A DNA stretch of 64,000 nucleotides from Corallococcus sp. NCRR (lineage in GTDB: Bacteria; Myxococcota; Myxococcia; Myxococcales; Myxococcaceae): NCBI RefSeq assembly GCF_026965535.1, contig NZ_CP114039.1, forward strand, positions 2,046,001-2,110,000. Reading direction: 5' to 3'. The notes beneath the pieces were generated by a model that worked only from the letters and a program-made list of their open reading frames with translations, ran no database searches and was not told the origin of the DNA. The position numbers and the translations under genes were made by a program. Positions 36,076-45,615 of the stretch are shown one piece after another. Numbering within the stretch: position 1 is the first letter of the stretch; every line of letters begins with the position of its first letter.

Positions 36076-37170
36076 ATGAAGGCCGTGGCCATCATGTTCC
36101 CCTCGCGCGAGGTGCGCGTCCTCGACGTTCCCGAACCGCGGCTGCACTCACCCACCCAGGTCAAGGTGCGCACGCTGGAGGTGGGCGTGTGCGGCACCGA
36201 CCAGGACATCCTGAAGGGCCACCATGGCGCGGCGCCCAAGGGGGAGGACCACCTCATCCTGGGCCACGAGTGCCTGGGCGAGGTGATGGAGGTGGGCGCG
36301 CACGTGCAGGGCCTGAAGCCGGGGGACCTGGTGGTGCCCCGGGTGCGCAGGCCCTGTCCGCACGCGCACTGCCCCGCGTGCAGCCATGGCCACCCGGACT
36401 TCTGCGTGACGGGGGACTACACGGAGCGCGGCATCCAGGGCGCGCACGGCTTCTGCTCGGAGCACTTCGTGGAGGACGCGGCCTACCTGCACAAGGCGGA
36501 GGACTCCTTGCGCGGCGTGGCCGTGCTCACCGAGCCGCTCACCATCGCGGAGAAGGGCCTGCGCGAGCTTTCGCACATCCAGTCCCGCCTGCCGTGGAAG
36601 CCGAGCCCCGGCAAGGCGCTGGTGCTGGGCGCGGGGCCGGTGGCGCAGTTGGGGGCCATGGCGCTGATGCGCGCGGGCTTCGACGTGACGGTGTACTCGC
36701 GCAGCCCCAAGCCCAATGAGAAGGCCGTTGCATCCGAAGCGGTGGGCGCGCCGTACATCTCCAGCAAGGAGGTGACGGTGGAGGCGTTGAAGGAGCAGCT
36801 GGGCGGCGTGGGCGTCATCTACGAGGCGACGGGCGCGTCGCAGGTGGCCTTCGACTCGCTCCAGGTGCTGGAGGAGAACGGCGTGCTCATCTTCACCGGC
36901 GTGCCCGGACGCGAGGAGCCGCTGGAGCTGCAGGGCGACCAGGTGCTGGGGCGGTTGGTCCTGGGCAACCGGGTGATGTTCGGCACGGTGAACGCGTCGG
37001 ACAGCGACTTCCGTGAGGCGCTGGAGGACCTGGCCCGCTTCCGCGCGAAGTGGCCGGGGAGGGTGGAGGCGCTCATCACCCAGCGCCACCCGCCGTCGGA
37101 GTTCGCCAAGGTGGTGGAGGCGAAGGGCGGCATCAAGCACGTCATCTCGTTCCAGGAGCATGCCCGGTGA
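36076..37170 (+). CDS. Zinc-dependent glucose 1-dehydrogenase-like enzyme
   Basis: The 364-residue product is a medium-chain dehydrogenase of the glucose/sorbitol type. Cys39 (GVCGTD) and His64-Glu65 (GHECLG) bind the catalytic zinc; [17 protein letters not shown] supplies the structural zinc site. The Rossmann loop is [15 protein letters not shown]. The C-terminal half matches the glucose dehydrogenase C-terminal domain (YEATGAS, then FTGVPGR). It oxidises an aldose such as glucose with NAD(P). It overlaps the GH15 gene start (GTGA), so the two are translationally coupled, which fits glucose release followed by oxidation. AAGGAG lies upstream of the ATG. Confidence 0.85.
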   Translation: MKAVAIMFPSREVRVLDVPEPRLHSPTQVKVRTLEVGVCGTDQDILKGHHGAAPKGEDHLILGHECLGEVMEVGAHVQGLKPGDLVVPRVRRPCPHAHCPACSHGHPDFCVTGDYTERGIQGAHGFCSEHFVEDAAYLHKAEDSLRGVAVLTEPLTIAEKGLRELSHIQSRLPWKPSPGKALVLGAGPVAQLGAMALMRAGFDVTVYSRSPKPNEKAVASEAVGAPYISSKEVTVEALKEQLGGVGVIYEATGASQVAFDSLQVLEENGVLIFTGVPGREEPLELQGDQVLGRLVLGNRVMFGTVNASDSDFREALEDLARFRAKWPGRVEALITQRHPPSEFAKVVEAKGGIKHVISFQEHAR

Positions 37171-39020
37171 ATCCCCACCACGAGGACCTGAAGGGCGGCA
37201 TCGCCATCGAGGACCACGGCATCATCGGCGACCTGCGCACGGTGGCGCTGGTGGGCAACGAGGGCACCATCGACTGGCTGTGCTATCCGCACTTCGACAG
37301 CCCCAGCATCTTCGCGGCGCTGCTGGACCCGGAGAAGGGCGGGTACTGGCGCGTGTCCCCGGAGCCGGACGGGGTGATGAAGCGGCAGTTCTACTGGCCG
37401 GACACCAACGTGCTGGTGACGCGCTTCTACACGCCGGACGGCGTGGGAGAGCTCATCGACCTGATGCCCCTGGGCAAGGGGGCGAGGGCGGAGGGGCGCG
37501 AGGTGCTGCGGCGCATCCGCGTGGTGCGCGGGGAGATGTCCTTCCGCATGGAGTGCTTCCCGGCGTTCAACTACGCGCGGGACGAGCACGAGACGCACGT
37601 GGTGAAGGGCGGCGCGGCCTTCGTCTCCAGGACGCTGAGCATGCAGCTGGTGACGCCCATCCCGCTGAAGCAGGAGAAGAACGGCGTCGTCGCGCACTTC
37701 ACGCTGAAGGAGAGCCAGTCCGCGGTCTTCACCCTGCGCGAGGGCGGCGTGGAGGGCTGCCACCACCACCTGCACACGCACGACTCCGCGGAGAAGCTCT
37801 TCCGCGACACGGTGGACTACTGGCGCCACTGGGTGTCCAAGTGCAAGTACACGGGGCGGTGGCGGGAGATGGTGCAGCGCTCGGCGCTGGCCCTGAAGCT
37901 GATGACCTTCGAGCCGTCCGGGGCCATCATCGCGGCGCCCACGTGCAGCCTGCCGGAGTCTCCCGGCGGCACGCGCAACTGGGACTACCGCTTCTGCTGG
38001 CTGCGCGACGCGGCCTTCACCGTCTACGCGTTCATCCGCATCGGCTTCAACGAGGAGGCCGCCGCGTTCATGCGCTGGGTGGAGGCGCGCTGCGCGGAGA
38101 ACGGGGACGGGCCGCTGCCCCTGATGTTCCGTCTGGACGGCACCCCGGTGCCGAAGGAGGAGGAGCTGACGCACCTGCGAGGCTATGGCGGCGCGAGCCC
38201 GGTGCGCATCGGCAACGCGGCGGCGCACCAGCTCCAACTGGACATCTACGGAGAGCTGATGGACTCCGTGTACCTGTCCAACAAGTACGCGGTGCCCATC
38301 TCGTATGACTTCTGGAGTCACCTGCGGCGGCTGGTGGATTGGGTGTGCGACCACTGGCAGCGCGAGGACGAGGGCATCTGGGAGATCCGCGGCTCGCGCC
38401 GGCACTTCGTCTATTCGAAGCTGATGTGCTGGGTGGCGGTGGACCGGGCCATCCGGCTCGCGGACAAGCGCAGCCTGCCGGCGGACCGGGCGAAGTGGCT
38501 GAAGACGCGCGACGCCATCTTCGAGGAGATCATGGACAAGGGCTGGTGCAAGGAGAAGGGCGCCTTCATCCAGGCCTATGGGCACGAGGCGCTGGACGCG
38601 GCGAACCTCCTGATGCCGCTGGTGTTCTTCCTGTCGCCGGTGGATCCGCGGATGCTCTCCACGCTGGACCTCATCCGCAAGGCGCCGCGGGACGGGGGCC
38701 TCACGTCGGACGGCCTGGTGTTCCGCTACGACACGGACACGAAGCTGGATGGGATTGAAGGCAGCGAAGGCACCTTCAACCTGTGCAGCTTCTGGCTGGT
38801 GGAGGCGATGACGCGCGCGAGCCCGGTGCGGCCGGACCTCTTGGACGAGGCGCGGCTCATCTTCGAGCGGATGCAGGGCTACGCGAACCACCTGGGGCTG
38901 TACGCGGAGCAGACGGGCATGTCCGGCGAGGCGATGGGCAATTTCCCGCAGGCGCTCACGCACCTGTCGCTCATCAGCGCCGCCTACAACCTGGACCGGA
39001 CGTTGGGCCGCCACGATTGA
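37167..39020 (+). CDS. Glycoside hydrolase family 15 (glucoamylase or trehalase-like)
   Basis: The 617-residue product has the GH15 N-terminal beta domain ([20 protein letters not shown]) and an (alpha/alpha)6 barrel with [19 protein letters not shown] near residue 270, a signature of the family. The acid residue of [15 protein letters not shown]-type loops and the [10 protein letters not shown] segment lie further on. GH15 enzymes release glucose from starch-like glucans or trehalose; bacterial cytosolic members without signal peptides, like this one, are often trehalases. The GTG start overlaps the dehydrogenase stop and has an AGGAG site. Substrate is an inference. Confidence 0.88.
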   Translation: MNPHHEDLKGGIAIEDHGIIGDLRTVALVGNEGTIDWLCYPHFDSPSIFAALLDPEKGGYWRVSPEPDGVMKRQFYWPDTNVLVTRFYTPDGVGELIDLMPLGKGARAEGREVLRRIRVVRGEMSFRMECFPAFNYARDEHETHVVKGGAAFVSRTLSMQLVTPIPLKQEKNGVVAHFTLKESQSAVFTLREGGVEGCHHHLHTHDSAEKLFRDTVDYWRHWVSKCKYTGRWREMVQRSALALKLMTFEPSGAIIAAPTCSLPESPGGTRNWDYRFCWLRDAAFTVYAFIRIGFNEEAAAFMRWVEARCAENGDGPLPLMFRLDGTPVPKEEELTHLRGYGGASPVRIGNAAAHQLQLDIYGELMDSVYLSNKYAVPISYDFWSHLRRLVDWVCDHWQREDEGIWEIRGSRRHFVYSKLMCWVAVDRAIRLADKRSLPADRAKWLKTRDAIFEEIMDKGWCKEKGAFIQAYGHEALDAANLLMPLVFFLSPVDPRMLSTLDLIRKAPRDGGLTSDGLVFRYDTDTKLDGIEGSEGTFNLCSFWLVEAMTRASPVRPDLLDEARLIFERMQGYANHLGLYAEQTGMSGEAMGNFPQALTHLSLISAAYNLDRTLGRHD

Positions 39021-39052
39021 CGGAGGGGACGGTAGACTCGCGCGCACCCGCC

Positions 39053-40195
39053 ATGCCCGACCTGTACCCGCTGCTGTTCCGTTTCGCCGTCAAGGCGGAT
39101 GCCCACTACGACGTGTTGAGCCGCCGCGTGCGCAAGGGGCTGGGCATCGCCCCGCCGCTGCGCATCCTGCCGTACCGGGGCTACGGCACCCCGGAGCGCG
39201 TGGTCATCAAGGCGCGCGTGCTGGAGGAGCGCAAGGTGACGCCCCAGCGCCAGCGCCACACGCTGTGGAGCAGCGCCGTGGCCTCCTACAAGCGCTACAT
39301 GACGCGTGAGATTTCCAGCGCGCACGTGGCGGTGCGCTGGGGGGACAAGCGCTGGGAGGGCGTGACGGACGAGGAGGGCTTCCTGGAGCTGTGGGTGCCG
39401 CCGCCGGAGGGCGTGCGCTCCGGCTGGCACATGGTGGAGCTGGAGCTGCTGTCCCCGGAGGCGGAAGGCGTGCCGCGCGTGTCCGCGCCGGTGCGGGTGG
39501 CGGGCACGAGCGCGGAGCTGGGCGTCATCAGCGACATCGACGACACGGTCATCGCCACGGGGGTGACGGATCCGCTCAAGCGCGCGTGGGCGCTGTTCCT
39601 CACGGAGCACCGGGGGCGGCTGCCCTTCCCGGGCGTGGACGCGTTCTACGCGGCGCTCCAGGCGGGCGCGAGCGGCACGGCGGACAACCCCATCTTCTAC
39701 GTGTCCAGCAGCCCGTGGAACCTCTACGAGCACCTGGACGAGTTCCTCTCCATCCACCGCATCCCCATTGGCCCGCTGCTGTTGCGCGACTGGGGCCTGT
39801 CACGCCACGGCTTCGCGCCGGGCGGGGGGCACGGGCACAAGCTGGACAAGATTCGCGGCGTGCTGGAGACGCTGGCGCACCTGCCCTTCGTGCTGATTGG
39901 GGACAGCGGCCAGGAGGACGCGGAGCACTACCGCACCATCGTGCGCGAGTACCCGGGCCGCATCCGCTGCGTCTACATCCGCAACGTGCCGGGGGGCTCC
40001 AAGCGCGGCGAGGAGATGGAGGCCATCGCGAAGGACATCCGCGACGCGGGCAGTGAGCTGGTCGCCGTGGACGACACGGTGGCCGCCGCGAGGCACGCGG
40101 CGCGCGCCGGGTGGATCCGCTGGGAGGAGGTCCCGGAGGTGGAGGCCCACCGCCGAGAGGACGCCGCGCGCAGCGCCCTGGGCGAGCGGGGCTGA
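39053..40195 (+). CDS. App1/DUF2183-family phosphatase
   Basis: The 380-residue product has a beta-rich N-terminal half and a HAD-like phosphatase core in the second half. The catalytic motif is DIDDTVIATG at 161-170 (D-x-D-x-T), with YVSSSPWNLYEHL and VLIGDSGQEDAEHY as motifs II and III. App1 in yeast is a phosphatidate phosphatase; bacterial members are presumed lipid phosphatases. It lies 32 bases after the GH15 stop and probably shares the operon, though the functional tie to sugar release is unclear. It ends 28 bases before the stop of the convergent ppk gene. Confidence 0.87.
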   Translation: MPDLYPLLFRFAVKADAHYDVLSRRVRKGLGIAPPLRILPYRGYGTPERVVIKARVLEERKVTPQRQRHTLWSSAVASYKRYMTREISSAHVAVRWGDKRWEGVTDEEGFLELWVPPPEGVRSGWHMVELELLSPEAEGVPRVSAPVRVAGTSAELGVISDIDDTVIATGVTDPLKRAWALFLTEHRGRLPFPGVDAFYAALQAGASGTADNPIFYVSSSPWNLYEHLDEFLSIHRIPIGPLLLRDWGLSRHGFAPGGGHGHKLDKIRGVLETLAHLPFVLIGDSGQEDAEHYRTIVREYPGRIRCVYIRNVPGGSKRGEEMEAIAKDIRDAGSELVAVDDTVAAARHAARAGWIRWEEVPEVEAHRREDAARSALGERG

Positions 40196-40223
40196 GGAGT
40201 TCCGGTGGGAGCCTCGGGGGGCC

Positions 40224-42389
40224 TCAGCCCACGGGGCGCCCGCTCTGCACATGCACCATGCGGATGGCGCGCTCCATGAGCTCCCCCTGGGCGGAGCGCC
40301 TTTCGCTGGGCGTGGCGGCGGTGCGCCGCCGCCACGTGCCGTCCGCGCCCAGCTCCCACGCGCCGCTGGTGTCCACCATGCAGCGCTCCACCACGTCCTT
40401 CACCTGCGCGGCCAGGGTGGGGTCCTCCACCGGCGCCAGGATTTCCACGCGGTGGTCCAGGTTGCGCGGCATCATGTCCGCGGACCCGATGTAGCACCGC
40501 GACGCCGCGCCCCGCTCGAAGGCGTAGATGCGCGGGTGCTCCAGGAAGCGGCCCAGGTTGGACACCACGCGGATGTGCTCGGACACGCCCGGCACTCCCG
40601 GCCGCAGGCAGCAGATGCCTCGCACGTTGAGGTCCACGCGGACGCCCGCGCGGGACGCGTCGTAGAGCGCGCGGATGATGCCCGGGTCCACCAGCGCGTT
40701 CATCTTCATCAGGATGCGCGCGGGCGCCTCTGGCGTGTGCGCCGCCTGGGTCTTCCTGATCTCCTCCAGCAGCCCCTCCCGCATGGTCAGCGGCGCCACC
40801 AGCAGCTTGCGGAAGGAGCGCGGCCGGCCGAAGCCGGTGAGGAAGTTGAAGACGTCCGCCACGTCCGCGCCAATCTCCGGATCCGTGGTGAACAAGCCCA
40901 GGTCCGTGTAGAGCCGCGCCGTCTTCGGGTTGTAGTTGCCCGTGCCGATGTGCACGTAGTGCCGCACCCGCTCGCCCTCGCGCCGCACGATGAGGATGGC
41001 CTTCGCGTGCGTCTTCAGGCTGGGAATCCCGTACACGACGTGCACGCCCGCCTCTTCCAGCGCGTTCGCCCAGCGGATGTTGGTGCGCTCGTCGAATCTC
41101 GCCTTCAGCTCCACCATGCACACGGCCTGCTTGCCGTGCTCCGTCGCGCGGATGAGCGCGGGCACCAGCGGGGAGCTGTCCGACGTGCGGTACACCGTCT
41201 GCTTCAGCGCCAGCACGTCCGGGTCCTCCACCGCCTCGCTCACGAAGCGCTCCACGGAGGTGGTGAAGGACTCGTAGGGGTGGTGCACCAGCAGGTCGCC
41301 CCGGCGCATGGCGGACATCACCGTGCCCCCGCCGTCCGCGGACTCGTTGTCCGTGCGCAGCCGGGCCTGCGTCACCGGCGTCCACGGCGGGTCGCGCTGC
41401 TCGGAGAAGCCCGGCGTCATCGCCAGCGACATCACGTCCGCCAGGTCCAGCAGGCCGTGCTCCTCGTACACCTGCCGGGGCTCCAGCGTCAGCGCCTCCA
41501 CCAGCGGCTCCAGCAGCTTCGCGTTCATCCCCGCCTGGATTTCCAGGCGGATGACGTCCCCGAAGCGGCGCTGGCTGAGCTCCGTCTCCACCGCCTTGAG
41601 CAGGTCCTCCGCGTCCTCGGACACGGTGTAGTCCGCGTCGCGCGTCACGCGGAACAGGCTCCAGTTGAGGACCTCCATCCCGGGGAACAGGTCCCCCAGG
41701 TGCTGGGCGATGATCTCCTCCAGCGGCACGAAGAGCGCGCCCCCCTTGAGCGGCACGAAGCGGGGCAATATCTCCTTGGGCACCTTCACCCGCGCCACGC
41801 TCTCCTCCTCCGCCACCGGGTCGCGCAGCAGCACCGCGAGGCTCAGGGACAGGTTGGAGATGTACGGGAAGTGCCGCCCCAGCCCGATGGCCAGCGGCGT
41901 GAGGACGGGGAAGATCTGCTCGCGGAAGCGCTGCTCCACCTGCGCGCGCTGGTCCGCGTCCAGCTCCTTCATGGACAGGATGCGCAGGCCCTTCTCCGCC
42001 AGCGCGGGGCGCAGGACCTTCTCGAAGCAGTCCGCGTGGCGCCGGCCCTGCTCCAGGATGCCCGTGTGCAGCTTGTCCAGCGTGTCGCCCGGGGACGCGC
42101 CGTCCGGCACCAGGCGGCCCACGCGCGCGACGATCTGCTCGTGCAGCCGGGCCACGCGGATCATGAAGAACTCATCCAGGTTGCGCGCGTAGATGGAGAT
42201 GAACTTCAGCCGCTCCATCAGCGGCACCTCCGGCGACTCGGACAGCTGCAGCACCCGGTCGTTGAAGGCCAGCCACGACAGCTCCCGGTTGAAGAACAGG
42301 TCGCTGTCCGGCACCTCCGTGCCCGGGGGGACGACGTCCCGGTCCACGGCCTTCTGGGCGGTGCCTTTCGCGGTGGCGCGCTTCGCCAT
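40224..42389 (-). CDS. ppk1: Polyphosphate kinase 1
   Basis: The 721-residue product has all PPK1 parts: the N-terminal region with LFFNRELSWLAFNDRVL, an ARNLDEFFMIRVA helix, and two phospholipase D-like halves. The autophosphorylated His is in HYVHIGTGNYNP; the second conserved His is in the region of DLNVRGICCLRPG and YIGSADMMPRNLDHR. It polymerises ATP gamma-phosphate into polyphosphate, at or near the membrane. A strong AGGAGGAG site precedes the ATG; a long upstream extension of the open frame has no protein features. No ppx gene is adjacent. Confidence 0.95.
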   Translation of the reverse strand: MAKRATAKGTAQKAVDRDVVPPGTEVPDSDLFFNRELSWLAFNDRVLQLSESPEVPLMERLKFISIYARNLDEFFMIRVARLHEQIVARVGRLVPDGASPGDTLDKLHTGILEQGRRHADCFEKVLRPALAEKGLRILSMKELDADQRAQVEQRFREQIFPVLTPLAIGLGRHFPYISNLSLSLAVLLRDPVAEEESVARVKVPKEILPRFVPLKGGALFVPLEEIIAQHLGDLFPGMEVLNWSLFRVTRDADYTVSEDAEDLLKAVETELSQRRFGDVIRLEIQAGMNAKLLEPLVEALTLEPRQVYEEHGLLDLADVMSLAMTPGFSEQRDPPWTPVTQARLRTDNESADGGGTVMSAMRRGDLLVHHPYESFTTSVERFVSEAVEDPDVLALKQTVYRTSDSSPLVPALIRATEHGKQAVCMVELKARFDERTNIRWANALEEAGVHVVYGIPSLKTHAKAILIVRREGERVRHYVHIGTGNYNPKTARLYTDLGLFTTDPEIGADVADVFNFLTGFGRPRSFRKLLVAPLTMREGLLEEIRKTQAAHTPEAPARILMKMNALVDPGIIRALYDASRAGVRVDLNVRGICCLRPGVPGVSEHIRVVSNLGRFLEHPRIYAFERGAASRCYIGSADMMPRNLDHRVEILAPVEDPTLAAQVKDVVERCMVDTSGAWELGADGTWRRRTAATPSERRSAQGELMERAIRMVHVQSGRPVG

Positions 42390-42601
42390 GATGGGTGACT
42401 CCTCCTGGATGTGTCTCAGGGTGTGCCCTCTAGCAGTCCCGCACCGCGCCGATTGTGAACTCGCACGTCTGGCCCGGAACCGGACATCCGGGCGTATCCC
42501 ACCCTGGACGACCCCGGCAGTGGCCGGCGAGGCGTACGGGCTGTGGACTCCCCGGCAGTCCCTCGCTTGAATCCGGCGCGCACTGACGGCATTCAAGAGG
42601 G

Positions 42602-43102
42602 GTGAGCACTCCCAATGCCTCCCTCCCGGTCACTTCGGACGGTGCCCCGGCGGACACCTCCCCGGACGCCCTGTTCACGGCCTTCCGCGAGGGGTCCAAG
42701 AAGAAGTCCCACCGCTTCACCTTCACCTGGTTCGTCGCCGCGGCGGTGCCGGTGGTGCTCGCCCTGGGCTTCGTCGGCCTCTGGCGTGCCAACGGAACGT
42801 CCTTCTCCGTCGTCACGCCGCACGGCATCAAGGTGCTGCGCGCGGGGATGACGACCCAGGAGGTGGGGGGCCTGCTGGGCCACCCGCTCACGCTCCAGAA
42901 GAAGGGCGACCAGGACTGCTACCGCTACGGCCGGCCCAACTTCATCAACGAGGTCTTCGTCGTGTACTCGGTCTGCTACGAGCAGGGGCAGGTGCGCGAC
43001 GTGCTCACGCACCAGTACTCGGCCTGGCAGATAGACCCCGCGACGGGGGCCTTCATCGCGCCCGGGCAGGAGCCGCCCGCGCCCAAGAACCCGGCGGGGT
43101 AG
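42602..43102 (+). CDS. Membrane-anchored BamE/SmpA-like domain protein
   Basis: The 166-residue product has one membrane helix at about 44-62 (FVAAAVPVVLALGFVGLW) after a cytosolic basic region, then a small periplasmic domain with VLRAGMTTQEVGGLLGHPL, the G-M-T-x-x-E-V motif of BamE/SmpA-like proteins. Two Cys in DCYRYG and SVCYEQG may form a disulfide. Unlike BamE it is not a lipoprotein. Start is GTG behind AAGAGGG. Role unknown; divergent from ppk1. Confidence 0.65.
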   Translation: MSTPNASLPVTSDGAPADTSPDALFTAFREGSKKKSHRFTFTWFVAAAVPVVLALGFVGLWRANGTSFSVVTPHGIKVLRAGMTTQEVGGLLGHPLTLQKKGDQDCYRYGRPNFINEVFVVYSVCYEQGQVRDVLTHQYSAWQIDPATGAFIAPGQEPPAPKNPAG

Positions 43103-43115
43103 CCGGGCCCGGCGC

Positions 43116-44306
43116 CTAGGCGAGCCCCGCCTCGGCGCCCTCGAAGGTCACCCGGGCCTGCGTCATCACGTGCTCCACGGCGAGCAGGTGCCACGCGACG
43201 TCCATCATCTGCGCGGAGGCGGACGGGTCCAGCATGGACTCGCGCAGCTGCGCCTCGGTGATGCCGAAGGGCTCCGAGGACTCCTTGAGCAGCTCCAGCG
43301 CGTACTGCGGCGTGAGCTGGAGCTTGTCCCGCTGCGCGATGGCGCGCAGCACCAGGGCAATCTTGAGGCGGCGCTCCACGTCGTCGCGGATGCCCGGGTG
43401 GTGCAGCCAGCCGTCCAGCGCCTCCTGCTGCTCCTCCAGGCTGAAGAACTTCCGCGCCAGGATTTCGCCCTCGGCCTGATGCCAGCGGCGGCGGATCTCC
43501 TCGTCCACCAGCGGCTTGGGCACGGAGACGTCGGAGCGGGCGACGATTTCGTCCAGCACGCGGTTGCGCGCGTCCACCCAGAGCATGTCGGCCATCTCGT
43601 TCTCCATCTCCTCCACGATGGAGCTCATGACCTCTTCGTGCGTGGAGCCGCGGCCCAGCTGCTGGAGGAACGCGTCCGACTCCGTGTCGGGCATGCGCAC
43701 CTCGCGCGCGCCGCGCACGTCCACCAGGAAGCGCGCCGGCATGCCGCGCAGCTGCTCCGCCGGGTAGTTGTCCGGCAGCACCAGCCCCACCTCCACGCTG
43801 TCACCCACGCTGGCTTCCGCGATGACCTCCGCGAAGCCGGGCAGCATCACCTGGGGGGCCAGCTCCATCCAGTAGCCCAAGCGGGTGCTCAGCGGGATGA
43901 GGCGGCCGTTGGCGTAGCCCAGGATGTCCAGCCGCACGTCGTCGCCCATGGCCAGGGCCTCGCCTTCCGCGCGCTCGCGGACCTGCGCCTTCGCGCGGGC
44001 CAGCTCGTGGAAGCGCTCCAGCAGGTCCTCCTCCGTGAGGTCCTCGCCCTGGGGCACGCGGATGTTGAGGTTCTCCAGCGACGGGGCCTTCACTTGCGGC
44101 AGGTCCGCCTGGTGGCCCAGGCCGGGCGCCACGGGCAGCCGCTGCACCAGTTGGTGCACGGGGGCCTGCGGCGGGGCGGCGGGCGCTTCCGGGGGCTTGG
44201 GGCTGGCGGCGGCGGACTTCGCCGGCTTCGCCGGGGCGGAAGCAGCACCGGGCGCCTTGGCGGCGGGGGCGGACGGCTTCGCGGGAGGGTTCTTCTTCGT
44301 GGCCAC
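43116..44306 (-). CDS. Trigger-factor-like chaperone without an evident ribosome-docking domain
   Basis: The 396-residue product begins with an Ala/Pro/Lys-rich stretch of about 60 residues, then a helical lead, an FKBP-type PPIase-like domain (GDDVRLDILGYANGRLIPL, VMLPGFAEVIAEASVGDSVE) and a trigger-factor C-terminal domain (NRVLDEIVARSDVSVPKPLV, then helices to the end). The ribosome-binding signature G-F-R-x-G-K of real trigger factor is not visible. It may be a periplasmic or free cytosolic chaperone relative (SurA or SlyD-like use). No signal peptide is clear. AGGAGG lies 7 bases before the GTG chosen. Confidence 0.7.
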   Translation of the reverse strand: MATKKNPPAKPSAPAAKAPGAASAPAKPAKSAAASPKPPEAPAAPPQAPVHQLVQRLPVAPGLGHQADLPQVKAPSLENLNIRVPQGEDLTEEDLLERFHELARAKAQVRERAEGEALAMGDDVRLDILGYANGRLIPLSTRLGYWMELAPQVMLPGFAEVIAEASVGDSVEVGLVLPDNYPAEQLRGMPARFLVDVRGAREVRMPDTESDAFLQQLGRGSTHEEVMSSIVEEMENEMADMLWVDARNRVLDEIVARSDVSVPKPLVDEEIRRRWHQAEGEILARKFFSLEEQQEALDGWLHHPGIRDDVERRLKIALVLRAIAQRDKLQLTPQYALELLKESSEPFGITEAQLRESMLDPSASAQMMDVAWHLLAVEHVMTQARVTFEGAEAGLA

Positions 44307-44409
44307 CGGAGGGCCTCCTGGCAGGTAGCGACCGTGGTCCCAGAGGGGATTGAAACGTGCGCGTCTCACACGGCCACGGTTGCTACCAGAAAGGACCCCC
44401 CGGGGACAT

Positions 44410-44432
44410 CCCCGGGCGTCATCCGCCCGGGG
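44410..44432. terminator. 9-bp perfect GC hairpin between two leftward genes
   Basis: Arms CCCCGGGCG and CGCCCGGGG flank loop TCATC. It lies 21 bases past the stop of the Ala/Lys-rich gene and before the trigger-factor-like start. No T-run follows on the minus strand, so a terminator role is possible but not certain. Confidence 0.45.
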
Positions 44433-44453
44433 TGCCGCGGTACTTCAACGGCT

Positions 44454-45467
44454 CTACCCGAACAGGCCGCCGACGAAGCTGGAGACCGCGGAGACGGCGG
44501 CGCCCACCTGGCTGACCACCGGGATGTTGGTGGCGGCGGCGATGGAGCCCACGGCGGTGATGACGCCCGTGACCTTCGCGGTGGTGCTGGCGTTCGGGTC
44601 GCGCAGGGTGGAGACCGCGTTCGCCGTGTCGAAGGCGGCGATGGCGATGTTCGCGCCCGGGGCGAAGCGGCCGGCGGCCTTGGCCAGGGTGCCCCCGGCG
44701 GCCTTGGCGGCGGCGGTCGCGCCGGCCTTGGCGGCGGCCTTGCCACCCTCGGACAGCGCGGCCTTGGCGGCGGCGCGGGTCGCGGTGCCCGTGGCGGCCT
44801 TCAGGGCCACGCCGGACTCGCTGACGGCGGTCTTCAGGGCGGAGCGCACGCCGCTCTTGATGGCGGAGGAAGCGCCACCCTCGAAGGCGGCCTTGGCGGC
44901 GGCACCGGCGGCGGCGCGGGCCAGCTTGGGGCCGGCGCCCGGGACCGCGGCCTTGAAGGCGCCGCTGGCGGCCTTGTACGCGCTGCCGAACTTGTTCACG
45001 TCGCGGGCAATCTCCAGGCCGCCCTTGACGGTGCCGACCGCGGTCTTGCCGGCGGTGGCGACGGAGCCCAGCGCCTTGTTCCAGTCCTCGCTGCTGCCGG
45101 AGCGCACGGCGTTGCGCACGTCGGAGATGGCCGTGCCGGCCTGGCCCACCAGCTTCGCGGCGCTGGTGATGGTGCCGAAGGCCTTGCCCGCGATGCCCAG
45201 CTTGCCCTTGAGGTCGAGCTTGGTCTTCGGGTCCATGGCCTTGGAGACCATCTTGTCGACGTTGCCCTTCAACGTGGCCTTGAAGCCGTCCGTCTTCAGG
45301 CTCTTCACGTTGTCGAAGCCGTCCTTCACGGCCGTCTTCACCTTCGTGAAGGTGTCGTAGCCCTTCTTCGCCTGCGTCCCGATGTCCTTCGCCGCCTTGA
45401 TGGGGTCCTGCTGCACGTGGCGGATGGTGTTGGAGACGGCACTGCGGGCGCGGTCGATGAAGCTCAT
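44454..45467 (-). CDS. Ala/Lys-rich protein with hydrophobic C-terminal region
   Basis: The 337-residue product starts MSFIDRARSAVSNTIRHVQQ. Residues 25-190 are Lys/Gly/Ala-rich helices with 3-4-residue spacing (TFTKVKTAVKDGFDNVK). Residues about 185-265 hold Ala/Lys repeats (GGKAAAKAGATAAAKAAGG). The last 70 form a hydrophobic stretch with small residues (TGVITAVGSIAAATNI, then GAAVSAVSSFVGGLFG). There is no N-terminal signal peptide. The composition recalls histone H1-like proteins, but the tail looks membrane-active, as in some secreted pore-forming proteins. No family recognised. GAGGGAG precedes the ATG; it is not in an obvious operon. Confidence 0.65.
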   Translation of the reverse strand: MSFIDRARSAVSNTIRHVQQDPIKAAKDIGTQAKKGYDTFTKVKTAVKDGFDNVKSLKTDGFKATLKGNVDKMVSKAMDPKTKLDLKGKLGIAGKAFGTITSAAKLVGQAGTAISDVRNAVRSGSSEDWNKALGSVATAGKTAVGTVKGGLEIARDVNKFGSAYKAASGAFKAAVPGAGPKLARAAAGAAAKAAFEGGASSAIKSGVRSALKTAVSESGVALKAATGTATRAAAKAALSEGGKAAAKAGATAAAKAAGGTLAKAAGRFAPGANIAIAAFDTANAVSTLRDPNASTTAKVTGVITAVGSIAAATNIPVVSQVGAAVSAVSSFVGGLFG

Positions 45468-45615
45468 GTGGGGCTCCCTCGTCGGAGTTCGAGGAAAGGA
45501 TTTGGAAGGGCTGCGGACGTCTTGCGGGGATTATCGCGGAAGCCGTCGATCAGTTGCGTAGCACCTCACATGTAGTGAGAAGGTGGGTGTGTGACGCTGG
45601 TTGTGGCACGGTGCG

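Noticed and set aside
36819-39047. Leftward 742-codon open frame over the GH15 gene
   Set aside because: Composition is shadow-like and the plus-strand GH15 motifs are unambiguous.
39897-42398. Rightward 833-codon open frame over ppk1
   Set aside because: Antisense shadow of a clearly conserved polyphosphate kinase.
43170-45575. Rightward 801-codon open frame over the trigger-factor-like and Ala/Lys-rich genes
   Set aside because: Crosses two leftward genes and has no domain or ribosome site.
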